Shown piece after piece: positions 12,344-23,516 of a stretch of 64,000 nucleotides of DNA. How positions within the stretch are numbered: position 1 is the first letter of the stretch; each line of letters opens with the position of its first letter. The notes below the pieces were generated by a model that had not been told where the DNA came from, searched no databases, and saw nothing but the letters and a program-made list of their open reading frames with translations. A program made the position numbers and the translations under genes. Origin of the DNA: Venturia oleaginea (taxonomy: Eukaryota > Ascomycota > Dothideomycetes > Venturiales > Venturiaceae); assembly GCA_013176395.1 (NCBI GenBank), contig JABMLP010000004.1, positions 1,240,001 through 1,304,000 of the forward strand, written 5' to 3'.

Positions 12344-13443
12344 CTTATCATTATGGTCGTACCTTAGAAAAAATTAGCGAGTGATTTTGGAGTGCTTCGA
12401 TACCCTTTACATTATTTTTGCGATGTGCTGTCATAGCCATCTCCGCCAAGTCAGGATTATGCAGGCATCATGATTGTTCTTGCGCTCAACGCCGAAATGA
12501 TCGCCCTTAGCAAGGCCTAATCATCTCGATTGTACTTGCTTCACTTTTATGAAGAAGCCTTGGCTATCACTACTGCATGGTATATAGTCCCTTCGTCACT
12601 TAACATCCGCCAAGAAACAACTTACTTCAATGCAGGATCCCCAGGTTAGGATCCACCTCGTTATATGTCTGGTAAAGCTATCCTTCTGGATTATCAAAAA
12701 GTTAGCGATATCGGTCGTGATGTGAGATTGCTATACAAAATGAATCATCTCGTTCTTGGCGGACATGAATTGACTGCCAGTGACCAACAACAATGTGAGC
12801 GCGGTCATGCAGCAGATCTGGTTGGTCTGTCATTTTTTAAACTGTTTGAAAAGACCTTGGTCTCGATGATCTCGCCAATTCCAATTCTTCTATAGCAATC
12901 TTGTCAGTCAATACCTGAAGCCAATGTCGAAACCTATCTTCTCCCCAAGACCTACGATCAGATCCCAGTGCGTGGGGCGTAATGTTCCGATATAATTGAT
13001 AGAGACTAATGGTCTTGACGTGAATTGAGGTCAGGTAGTTCTGAAGAACAATTCTCAATGAGCTGAGCTGGTAGCGCGATGAAATATGAAGTGTTGTTGA
13101 TGAAGCCCCTGATCGAAGCGTGGAAACCGAGACCGAGATCGACAGTAGGAAGAGGCGCGACGCCCTATGCGCTATGGTTTTTCTGAGCGGGTAAAAACGT
13201 GATCGATACAAATTTCATGCGCACAGTGATAAGTAGATAGGAAGCCATAGAATATGTGTCTGTTAGGCAAAGATAGAACATAATCTAGGATCCACATCTC
13301 TGAATACCTCCGCCTGATACACGTGATCTTTACCTATTCAGGACAAGGTCAAGACGTATACTATAATGAAGTGTCCCAACTGAAGAGGGAGACAAATTCG
13401 TAGCAGAATTATTTTTTTGGCCAATTGTCAGAACCAATATCGC
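12344..13443. other. Intergenic, no gene seen
   Basis: Short ORFs only. A stretch at 12744-12785 (CATCTCGTTCTTGGCGGACA core) resembles one at 49953-49994, so a diverged dispersed repeat may be present. Confidence 0.45.
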
Positions 13444-14705
13444 CTAATCAGCCCCCTCCAAACCCTCCCAAAAATCCTTCTTCCAAGCATCAATCAATTC
13501 ATTCGTCTTCGGATCCGCAAACGGATCCATCTGCGTGGCGAAGAACCCAGTAACGGCCTTCTCCCTCGAAGAAAACCAAACAACATTGCTCGCACCACCC
13601 CAGCAAAGCACACCCTTCGGCTGTCCAATCTCAGGAACTTCCTTCGTCGTCAAGAAGCCACCTAATCCATGATTTGCTCCTTCATCAACAAGAGGACCAG
13701 CAACGGTCTCCCACGCAGGGCGAAGTTGGAGAAGCATAGTCATACCTGGACTTCCGGGTGGTATTTGAGGTTGAAACATTAAATCTCTGGTAGCTGCTGA
13801 GAAGAGTTTTGGATTGTCGGAAATGAGGTCAGCAAGAATAGTTGTTATATCCTGAGTAGTGGCAGAAAGACCATGAACCCCCCGCCTCCTCACCATCCGG
13901 ATCATTACCCTGCGAGAGTTCAAACTCTTTCAAGCTACCTTCCGGTGTTCGAATAGCGGCGCCCATAAGACGAGCTTCGTATTCTGGATGTTGCGAGAGA
14001 TGAAAAGTCGGATACGGCGCAGAAAGACCAACTTTCGCCCAAATATTCTCGTTGCAGTAATTCTCAAAGTTCTGGTTATCGTGAAGACGTGAGACAGCCA
14101 CGCCAGCCCAATCGAGTGACAATCCATAAGCCCATCCATTTCCAGGTTCAAAGACCAAGGGATGATTGAATTTCTCAACGATCTTTTTGCTGCCTGCATT
14201 CTTCATGCAGTCGGGCGTCTTCTTCCACTTCATGATCAACGGATGCAGGATAGGGTAGGCGAGACCACTTGTATGACTTAACAAATCTCTCGCTGTGATT
14301 GTTTCGTGGCTATCTCGTAGACCAAATCAACTCCGGGGCCAGTTTTGATGACCTCTTTGTTTGCAAGCTCTGGAAGAATAGTGGCGAGGGGCTCATCGAG
14401 ACCCACGAGACCTTTGTCAATGCATTGGAGAAGTGCAATACTGGCTATCAACTTTGTAGCGCTGGCGAGTTTGAACACCGCGTCTTCTTTCAACGGGTTG
14501 GCGTTGGACGCGACAGAATCATGGCCGGAGATCTTAGAGTAAATCGTCTTGCCTATCCGCCGGTTAGGAAACTTGGTGATGTGTCAGACACAGCAAGGTC
14601 CAAGGATTTCCTACCATGTTTGTCCACGCACTTCATGATTGCGCCATGGACCTGTGCATCACTCTTTGGAGTGAATTTGGCGAGAAGAGTGTCAAAGTCG
14701 GACAT
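13444..14705 (-). pseudogene. Beta-lactamase/LovD-like serine transesterase gene with two frame breaks
   Basis: Class C beta-lactamase fold family (Pfam Beta-lactamase), which in fungi includes LovD-type acyltransferases and esterases. Exon 1 runs 14705-14615; a 62-nt GT-AG intron with a CTAAC branch motif ends at 14553; exon 2 starts at 14552. The nucleophile motif S-x-x-K is present (LASATKLIAS). Further family landmarks are LLSHTSGL, a YGLSLDWAG segment at the Tyr-motif position, HGLSATTQDI and the C-terminal CWGGASN. Two frame changes interrupt it: one base short at the AAA run (forward TTT 14302-14304) between EIATK and TITARDLL, and one base too many at the GGGGGGTT run (forward 13876-13883) between DGEEAGG and HGLSATT. 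No GT-AG intron explains either. Sequence error or a young pseudogene are both possible. Confidence 0.75.
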
Positions 14706-15152
14706 CCTGCGGTTTACGGTGATAACATATAATTGAAATCTGCCGAAGCGCAGTTCGATCACATGTGCCGATCCTTCGCTTACGTTATGCGGTTTCCCAA
14801 TCAGGACAGCGGCCAACGCCGCTAGACTTATCCCATCTTCCGGGTGACCAGATATCAGTTTCTGGTGATGACCGCCTCGATACGAGAGCTTGCGATCGAA
14901 GACTCTTCAACTGCAAATATGGACCGTGCAAATGGGCGTTGGGAGAAATTGCCGACAAGGCAAACTGTGAGTTAGGGCACCAGGCCATGAGTATGTCATC
15001 CAAAATTGGCGACGCAGAATTGCGCATTCAGCGTGAAGGATATCGATCGGTTACAAGTACGTCAAGACACTTTTCCACACCGGTAGGTATGGACGTACAA
15101 ACTCACTGTACGCCAAACGCCATGCCCAGTACATAATCAACGCTTCACAAAG
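14706..15152. other. Intergenic between two minus-strand genes
   Basis: About 450 bp, presumably the promoter of the LovD-like gene and the 3' region of the aconitase gene. No further gene supported. Confidence 0.5.
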
Positions 15153-17683
15153 CTAATCGCTCAACTCCGCTTGTCTGAGCACCTCTTCTCGATCCTCGCT
15201 TGCCTTTCGTGCAAGCAGATTCAGCGCACTTCCAGCGATGACGAATCCACATTGGTCCTTGCTCAAGGTGTGCTTTGTCTTAACTCTTGTGACCTCTTTC
15301 CCGCCTCTCTTAACAATCAACTCCACATTACCCTTCCCACCGGAGTGAAGAACATCCAGAAGTCCAACAGTCTCAACTTCATCACAAGATTTGATGGCAT
15401 CGTAGTCTGCCTCGTTGGCAAACGTGAGCGGGACAACTCCTTGCTTCTTCAAGTTTGTCTCGTGGATGCGAGCAAATGACTTGGCCAGGATGATGCGACC
15501 TCCAAGGTATCGTGGTTGAAGAGCTGCGTGTTCTCGGGCTGAACCTTCGCCATAGTTTCCTTCTGCTACAACCAACCACTCTTTTCCTTGCTCCTTCCAC
15601 TGCTTTGCGAGATCTGGAATACCCATCGGTTTGCCAGAGTCATCGTATGCCACGTTGGTCTCTCCGGTCTCGGCATTGATCGCACCAATGAGTGTGTTCT
15701 CTGCTATGTTTGGTAGATGGCCCTTGTACTTGAGCCATGGACCGGCGGCGGAGATAGTGTCAGTAGTACATTGTCCCTTGACCTTGTATAGAACTTTGAG
15801 GCCCTTGAGCTCAGTATCTGGGAACGGCTCGAATGGCTCAAGAAGCGCAAGACGGTCACTCGTGGGGCTCACTTTGACCTCTTCAGATGCATCTGGAACA
15901 CCTGGGGTTGGAAGGAAATTCTTGTTACCCTCGGCAAAGCCCCTAGATGGCAGATCTTGTCCCTGGGGTGGGGCAAAGCGGAATTCGCCACCATTTGGTA
16001 GAGGTAAGGAGTCGGTGAGAGGATTGAATGTAGTTGATCCAGCGTAGCTTAAAGCCGTGACTAATTCTGGGGACGCGAGAAAGTTCATTGTCGCCCGATT
16101 TCCGTCGTTTCGGCCTGGGAAATTTCGGTTGTAGCTGGTGAAGATAGCGTTGTCTTCACCTTTGGTCACTCCGTCTGTTCTCTTCCACTGGCCAATACAA
16201 GGACCACATGCATTGGCAAGTACAACACCTCCGGCAGACTCAAAAGTCGAGAGAGTATGGTCCCTGTCCAGAGTAGCCCGAACTTGTTCGCTACCAGGGG
16301 TGATGAAGAAATCTGCTTTTGGTTTGAGTCCTGCAGCAGAAGCTTGCTTGACAAGATCTTCGGCCCGTGTCATGTCCTCGTAAGAGCTGTTGGTACAACT
16401 ACCAATGAGACCAGATGAGAACGTCGTCGGCCATTTGTTTGCTGATACCAAGGCGGAGAATTTGGATAGAGGTGTGCTGAGATCAGGTGTGAACGGCCCG
16501 TTGATGTGTGGTTCGAGAGTCGTGAGATCGATCGTAATGACTTGGTCATATTCTGCTTTCGCGTCCGGCCGTAGAAGGTTTTGTGCTTCTGGCATTGCTA
16601 CCAATTCGCTAGCCTTTGCAGCAATTGCTCCTCGGTGCGTTGCCTGCAAGTATGGGACGTGACCAGATGAGAATGGGAAGAGAGAAGTAGTTGCTCCAAC
16701 TTCAGCTCCCATGTTGCATATCGTTGCCATGCCGGTCGAGCTGAGGGTCTCGAGACCAGGTCCAAAGTATTCGATTATGAACCCAGTTCCACCTCGTACC
16801 GTCAACTTTCCAGCCAATGCCATGATAACATCTTTTGGCGAGGACCAGCCACTCAATTCACCCTCCAATCTTACACCAAGTACCTTCGGTGCCTTCAGCT
16901 CCCAAGGTGCATCCACAAGCGCATCGACCGCATCTGCGCCACCAACACCGATCGCGATGGCTCCCAATCCACCAGCATTTGGTGTATGGCTGTCCGTGCC
17001 CAGCATCATCAATCCCGGTGCCGAGTAATTTTCCAAAACAGACTGATGTATAATTCCGGCTCCGGGTGGCCAGAACTCAATACCATACTTTTTTGCGGCC
17101 GACTCCAGAAAATCGAAAACTTCTTTGTTGCCCTTAACACTAGCTGGAAGATCGGTATCTGCTCCCTTCTCACCCACGATCATATGATCGCAGTGAATGC
17201 TTGCTGGGACAGCTGTCGTCGGCAATTGGCAGGTCATGAATTGTAGCAACGCCATTTGTGCAGAGGCATCTTGCATAGCCACTCTGTCCGGCTTAAGCTT
17301 GAGATTAGCAGTTCCACGGACATCTTTGCCATTATTCGTGTTTGTGAGGAGAGATTCCTCGACATTCTCGAGATGAGAGTACAAGATCTTCTCGGCCAGA
17401 GTGAGGGCTCTGTTCACACCCAGTACGTGTCGGACCTGTTCGAATCTCTTGAGGAGCTTCGGGTATGGAGGAGTACGGGACTCAATGTCCTTGGGAGAAG
17501 GGTATGGAGCATCGTGGGTCGTGGCAAGGTGTCTTCGCTGGGAGAGGTATGAGGGAGAGAGTCGCGTGCTGCTTCGTAAGTTCTGATGTTTGTCAGTAGT
17601 TGACTACAAGCAGAAACAGCCAGACTCACAGTGAGATTGGGCGAGTTGCCCGCCCTCCATGTTTTCAATGCCCTCGTCGCCAT
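15153..17683 (-). CDS. aco2: Mitochondrial aconitase paralogue (Aco2-type), two exons
   Basis: Aconitate hydratase of the 4Fe-4S family, acting in the mitochondrial matrix on citrate/isocitrate; fungal Aco2 paralogues are also linked to the homoaconitate step of lysine synthesis. Exon 1 is 17683-17630 (18 codons), then a 47-nt GT-AG intron, then exon 2 17582-15153; total about 827 aa. The N-terminus is Arg/Ser-rich with SQRRHLATT, a typical mitochondrial presequence with a processing site. The cluster cysteines lie in IGSCTNSSYEDM and ANACGPCIGQW. GTDSHTPNAGGLG and the C-terminal swivel-domain motif YGEGSAREHAALQPR are intact. Choosing Aco2 over the canonical aconitase is a judgement from overall sequence feel; a tree would settle it. 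No frame breaks in 2.4 kb of coding sequence. Confidence 0.88.
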
Positions 17684-19455
17684 GGTGTATACAATTGGCA
17701 GTGATTGACTAGTCGCCTTCCTCCCCCACAAAAATTAGTTGTCCAGGATTCAATTTCGCGTCAAAACGCAGGAGCGACTTCGGCCGGAGCTTTCTTTTGC
17801 ATACCGAGGTCGAGCCAATCAACACCAACGTATTTCAACGACTGCTTTTCTCCTCTCCGTACCTCCATGACTCCATTATCTACACTTGACTAGTCTTCCA
17901 TCTCTTTTATGGACAAACTCTTGGAATCACCATGTAGGCTTTGCTTCCGTACTCACTCTTTGAAGCCGCTTTGGACGACTTCCTATGCATTATGTAGCTT
18001 GCGAGTTGATAGATGACTTCGATCGCCTGCTGATTCTCACAGATTGTCAGTCATTGCTGCATCACTCATCTGAGGGGACGGTCGACTTTCAGCTTTTTAT
18101 CGACGCCAGATTGGTTGACAAAGTTTCTCAAATTTGCCAATCTGCTATATGATGACGGAATCAGCGCTGCGTTTCGAAAGGTATCTGCACATTCTGGTGT
18201 GGAGGGAAATGAGAAGCTGGACGAGCTTGCGACGTATAATAGGCGATCCGTGCAAGCCACCTGCATCTTGGCTAAAGAGCGGGTGAAGCATTCCTTCCCA
18301 ATAATCCTGGAATCTCCTCAATTCCAACATCCGCCAATTCAAATACTATTGCGATGGTAAGAAGAAATGGGAAGACAAGCTTCATACTCCATAAAGACTA
18401 GGCTGCTCCGAACGTGATGGTAGAAAGACGGGTTTGGGAATGAGGACAATCTCGAGAGGAAAGTTCTGCAAGAAGGATTAAGTATTCTGCTTGGACAGGT
18501 CGGAAGACGGGTCTTTATATAGTCACCAAAGACTATTTCTTCGAGCTTACAACCAAAAAGCTCACTGGTTTCCCACTTTGGAACTCTCAACGCCATGTTA
18601 ATTTCACGGTAGCTTCGCAATAGAAATCTTACGATAACGCTTGATATCAGGAGAACCCCCTTTTCCAACTCACTCGCAGGAAGCTCAATAAAACATGGCG
18701 ATTTCCAAACTTGGACGGCTCTCACTACAATTCTCAAGAGTCCCGTTTTCGCCGTTGCAGGTGTTTTGCGCCGAGTTTCTTTGAAGATATCGAGAGGGGC
18801 AATTGCACGAGATCGTACCTGGAAATGCTTGGAACTATGGATCTAGTTCCGCGTCCTCTAAATAAATTTTTGGGGATACTGCTTATTTACATGCTGTAAA
18901 CTAGCGGGGAATGCATGTTGTGGAGCTGGAAGGCGTCCTTCGGGATCTATTTGTGGTAGTTCTAGAACGTGCTCGGAAGCCGCTTCGTTGAGAGGTTCCC
19001 CCTCATCGTGGGTTTCGTACCGTATTTTCTTAGTGACCGATTATCCGAAATCTGGATTTTGAATGGCTATCAAAGGGTTGGTACTTTACGGAGGAGATCG
19101 GCGTCTTACAAAAGATCTCAAGACTGATAGGACTGGTAATGTGGGGTTTGATTTGACCTTTACAAAAGAGCGATATCAATGAAACTTCTGGCAATTCGAA
19201 TCTGAACACCGCTACAAGTTCGTCGGGATCTATCTTGAACAGAGAGGCATCAGAATACGTGGTAGCTTCGACTACTCTGTTGTTAGAGAATTGCACTGAA
19301 TCGATAACCCAGCGTGATACTGTAGAATAAATAAGGAAGCTGAACATTTTCTTCCGTGGCTTGCGTTGCCAACTGTAAAATCTATCGTGTGATGCTTCTA
19401 TGACAAACTAATCTTGAAAATGTTCCTATGCTCTATCGTCCTCAACTACGAATCT
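17684..19455. other. Intergenic with an RNase H relic and repeat fragments
   Basis: No intact gene. Contains the RNase H fragment at 18112-18290 and, at 19165-19200, a half copy of the palindromic repeat (CGATATCAATGAAACTTCTGG). The ORF at 18339-18737 on the minus strand has no recognisable domain. Confidence 0.5.
18112..18290 (+). pseudogene. Relic of an RNase H domain, likely from a non-LTR retrotransposon
   Basis: The plus-strand frame encodes FRKVSAHSGVEGNEKLDEL, which matches the conserved C-terminal RNase H1 motif with its catalytic His and Asp (AHSGVxGNExADxLA). Sequence upstream does not encode the other catalytic residues or a reverse transcriptase in an open frame. Fungal LINE-like elements often end in such a domain; a fragment of a cellular RNase H1 gene is the alternative. 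Confidence 0.6.
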
Positions 19456-20495
19456 TTACCTACCAGCCACGACATTGAGCACGCCACCATCGATAGCAAG
19501 GATCTCTCCATTGACGTATGTGTTCTTGGCCAAGAATAACTAGATCGCTTTTGTCAGTTCTCAAATCAAATGTGTGGGGAGAGAGAAGTTACTCACCACA
19601 GCTTGCGCCATTTCCTCATCCTTCCCACCTCTCTGCATCGGTACCCCATGGTCCTTGCTCTGCACCTCCTCAGCCGGCAACTCACTTTTCTGATCGTCGC
19701 CACTCTCCTTTGTTGTCATCTCGCTGGGAAAGCTGTACCACAATTAGCAACGACTCTATACGGACCTAAGATAGTACATACTAGCCGGGCGCGATACTGT
19801 TGACCCGAATCTTCAACTTCTGGAACTCGGCGCTCATCAACTTCGTCAAGTGCACTGTTGCTCCCTTGGCAGCATTGTATCCGAAGTGACCTTGAGCGTG
19901 TCGCATAATCCCACTCATACTCGAGATGACGATAACAGACGGCGCAAGGTGTCCATGCTCGGCAGCACCACGTTCAAGCAGTGGTAGGAAGGCCACGGTG
20001 GTAAAGTAGACACCACTGACATCAGTTCGATATGTCTCATCCCAGGCCTCGAATGACTCCTTCTCCCAAAGCTTGGCTTTGAGATCCTCTGCATTATCCT
20101 GATCAGGTTCGACTTTAGTTCCTTCGATGCCTGCGGCAGTAATGAGAAGGTTGATGTGATTTTCCTTGGACGAGATTTCCTTGACCAAAGCTTCAATGTC
20201 TTTCTTCGAAGTCACATCACACGGGCTGCATGGGATGATTTGGCCATCGTAATTGTCGGGGTTATGTGATGATGCAGCCTTGTCCAAGGCTTCCTTGCGG
20301 CGACCAACGGTGTAGACCTTGGCGCCGTTTGCAGCAAGCGCCTGAGCTGCCATGAGACCAATTCCGCTTCCTGGATGCAGATGTCAATGAAGTGCTTGCC
20401 TCTGGATTTGGTGACTTGCCTCCACCCGTGACGACGCAGACGAAGCCCTTGACATCGAACAGTTTGCTCGCATGGAGATCTTTTGTTTGCGCCAT
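19456..20495 (-). CDS. Classical short-chain dehydrogenase/reductase, four exons, first intron GC-AG
   Basis: NAD(P)-dependent oxidoreductase of the classical SDR family; substrate unknown. Exons are 20495-20420, 20370-19782, 19732-19597 and 19539-19456, total 885 nt, 294 aa, and every junction preserves frame. The cofactor motif TGGGSGIG is split by intron 1, whose donor is GCAAGT and acceptor CAG. The only frame-preserving way to build the motif uses this GC donor. Other landmarks are ITAAGIEG (NNAG position), the catalytic Ser in VISSMSG, YNAAK for the catalytic Tyr/Lys, and RVNSIAPGYFPSEMT after it. The C-terminus (VNGEILAIDGGVLNV) is the standard SDR ending. No signal peptide, so probably cytosolic. 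Confidence 0.88.
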
Positions 20496-21365
20496 GATGA
20501 AGGTTGAACGCAAAGGATGAAAGGAGTTGTATGTTTCTGGACATCTTTAAGGTTTTGGAGGTTGTCACTTCGAGTCGGTAACACTGATCACGTCAGCGAC
20601 ACTGTTGACGATGTGTGACGTACCCAGAAAAAAAGAATACAGGGATTGCGCCTCACCCAGACAAAACCTAACCGAGGCGTGTTTTGCGACTAAACCTCTT
20701 GACATTCCTAAATATGATTTCATGTGGATATTGATCTTAATGCTCGCGAAGATGAGATATATCGTCTCCGGGTGCTAAGAGCTGAACAGACATATGCTGC
20801 TCCACTAACCATCACACACTGAAAGCTGTCGAAGGCAGAGCAAACGCGACAAGGAAGTTGCCTTTGAAGCCCAAAGGTAGAAACAATGAATTAGGTTCTA
20901 AACTGTTACAAACCAAGTCTTCAAAACACCCCTTCCTTCTCTTCGTCCAGCAGTCCAGCTCTATTCCAGAACTGTTGCTCGATGGACTTCCTCTACTACT
21001 TCTGGCTATCGCTTTTGGTGGGAAGATTGCTGCGCACTTTGTGTATGGGTAGGTATGGACCAGATGTAGAGCGGACAATCGCATATGACGCGATATGCGG
21101 CCATTGTTGTAGTGGACATCTCGATGTCCAGATATGCGCTTGGGCATGTGGACGGGGCTATAGTCCATGGAGAGACTGCTGTGGGAATGGTTCGTACGAT
21201 TTTGCCCGTCCTGAAATTTGCAGGACCTCACGATACCAGTATTCTGAGCCTTCTTCGCTCCAGATATCGATATTGATAGAATTCTGGAAATCCAAAAAGA
21301 ACTTGCCAGAAACTTACCAACATCGATACTGATTTGAATATGATGTGAACAGGTGAGCGATCCAC
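20496..21365. other. Intergenic, carries one palindromic repeat
   Basis: About 870 bp between the SDR promoter and the 3' end of ICE2. Apart from the repeat copy at 21255-21335, ORFs are short and unrecognised. Confidence 0.5.
21255..21335 (+). repeat. Palindromic TCTGGCAA repeat, copy 2
   Basis: Left arm AGATATCGATATTGATAGAA-TTCTGG and right arm CTTGCCAGAA-ACTTACCAACATCGATACTG are imperfect inverted repeats around a short A-rich centre. It lies just downstream of the ICE2 stop codon. Confidence 0.75.
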
Positions 21366-22786
21366 TTATTCCACATGCCAATGGGTCGTGACAACATCAT
21401 CATCGCGGCCGATATAAAGCTCCACTGCGTAGAATGTCATCGTCGCAGCCACATTTATCCATCGCCAGGCATTCCCCCCCGCATCTCCCCCTACACCCGA
21501 CCACCATTCTCCCGGAATCCCACTTCCATGGCCGTTCGTAGTCGAAAAGTGTTGCATGAGCAGGCTTGTGTAAACAGCGATCAGAATGCTGGGACTGAAC
21601 CATGACAGAAAGCCGAGGAATCGGCCTGCCTCATCGTCATCCTCCAACGTTGGATCTTGAGACAATGCTCGTGCGCCGGATTCTCGTACAGCGGGTATTA
21701 TCCTTGCTGCGGCGTACATGACAAAAACTCTGTAGATCAATGATATGATCACCGACGGGGTTATAGTGAAGATGGCGGCCAAGAAGAAGTTCCATGAGGC
21801 ATGGACGGCTGTAGGAAGGGTTGAGAAATAGTACAGTAGGGTGGTATAGGTTGCCATGATCATGGGAGGTAGAGGCGGATATTCGGGCTGGACAGGGGGG
21901 GTTGCTTGGGCCGCCGAAGGGTTGGAAGGCTTGTAGTCGGTGAAGATTTGATAGATGCATAGGGTGATGTATGCGAACTGTATGTCAAGTTAGTTGTTAT
22001 CCTTGAACTTGGAAGAGCTGGTACATACAAGTAAAGAGCTTTCCACCGGGTTTCCTCTTCCACTACCAATTCCCCATGACGCCAGGATGATTACGCAGGT
22101 TAACGTGGCCCCGATCAATAAGGCATCGACGTTGTCTAGCTCTGGGAAAGTCGTAATACGCCAGAGGAAATAACTGGCAACCGAGATGATGCTGGCAGAG
22201 AGTCCAAGAAGACCAATCTGAAGCACAATCAGCTATGTCCTATCGACTCGTTGTCATTATAACTCACCATCCAAGTGTCTCCTCGCTCCCTGTTCACCAA
22301 CCACCGAGTAATCTGGCCGCATGCCTGGATGATGAGCAAACTGCAGAAACCTTCCAGCAATTGGAAGACGGGTGTGGAGTATCGCAGAACCTTGTCCCAG
22401 CCGTTGATAGCCAAAGATTCCAGAACGCCACGGCGTCCAAAAAGCCAGGCTTGGAAAGATTTATCCTTAGCGAAGCTGAATGTTCGTTCTGCCCAGGAGC
22501 CACCGGCATTGGTTTTCGAGTCGATTGAGAACTTGTTGAGACTCCAGAACATCAAGATGGTGATGGTGATCCATTGTGTATATTTGATAGACTGGATTAA
22601 AGCGAAGCGTATCCTCGATTCGTTTGGCGTCAAGAGCTGGAGGGTTGAGAAGAAAAAGTAATAGGTCGCAAGGGCGAGGGAAAAGGCCAGGCCGCAGTCT
22701 CTACCACCGACATCGAAGGACAGAGGGATGGTAAAGACTATCAAGAATAGAAAGACAACCGAGGAGACCAGTCGTACAAGCCACAT
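21366..22786 (-). CDS. ice2: ER membrane protein Ice2, three exons
   Basis: Multi-pass ER membrane protein; in yeast Ice2 supports cortical ER inheritance and phospholipid supply from lipid droplets. Exons are 22786-22268, 22217-22029 and 21977-21366, about 439 aa, with both introns GT-AG and in frame. The start was placed at 22786 because the protein then begins MWLVRLVSSVVFLFLIVF followed by PLSFDVGGRDCGLAFSLALA, the family N-terminus; a longer frame upstream is proline- and basic-rich with no membrane signal. At least seven hydrophobic segments are visible, for example YYFFFSTLQLL, YTQWITITILMFWSL and NFFLAAIFTITPSVIISLIY. Head-to-head with MYG1 across 730 bp. Confidence 0.88.
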
Positions 22787-23516
22787 AGGGCGGATAGGAC
22801 GATGCGCGTCACGCCAGGTACGCAGTCGGGGGACGTCGGTGGGAGAGTGGGAGGAAGGGGGAGGTGATTCGGCGCGTGAAGACGCGCTCAAGCGCGAAAA
22901 GAATCGTAGGTCGTTGGAGGGCTTTGTTGTCGTAGGGTTGTGGATATAGGGTGGTATGGAAACGTGGAATTTGCAGGTTGCGGCCCTGGCTTTGAGAAAT
23001 TGTGCCTGGTCCTTCTTGCTTGCTGAACCGTGACCTTGCTGTGTCTTATCTATCTTCACGTGAAAAGGCTGGGAACTATGACTTTGTCAGTGGAAAGAAA
23101 CGAGGTGAAGATTTGGAACAAAGTAGTAGTGCCTGTAAGATGTGATGCTGGAGAGACCCAAGGACAAGGAGATAGGTCATTCCATACCGGGATCAAGGTC
23201 AAAATAGCAGGCATTCGAGCAGCAATTGTATTGGTCGCGTGAGTATGCGTATGCACACTTGATAGGCAGCGAGCAGGACACGGCTGGCCACTTGGAGGGC
23301 AATGTTATGTTTCGATCTCGACTGTGGCCCGTTAACAACGATGTCTGTGATATGATAGTTCTATCTCTGCCTCCCACTCTCTTCGGCTGTCACAGCCTAG
23401 CGCCCACAGATGACTTGGCACTGCCGAGTTCATGCAACGAAAATCCATGGCTTTACTGTCTAGTCTCTCCTAGCAACCTACCCGGACCTCGACAGAGGTA
23501 GAGGTCTTCGCACTGA
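22787..23516. promoter_or_regulatory. Divergent promoter region of ICE2 and MYG1
   Basis: A 730-bp gap between two divergent starts. The ICE2-proximal part stays open in the ICE2 frame (to 23059) but encodes low-complexity sequence, likely 5' UTR. No motif is called. Confidence 0.5.

Noticed and set aside
20812..21381. 189-codon minus-strand ORF next to ICE2
   Set aside because: It overlaps the palindromic repeat and the ICE2 3' end and has no recognised domain.
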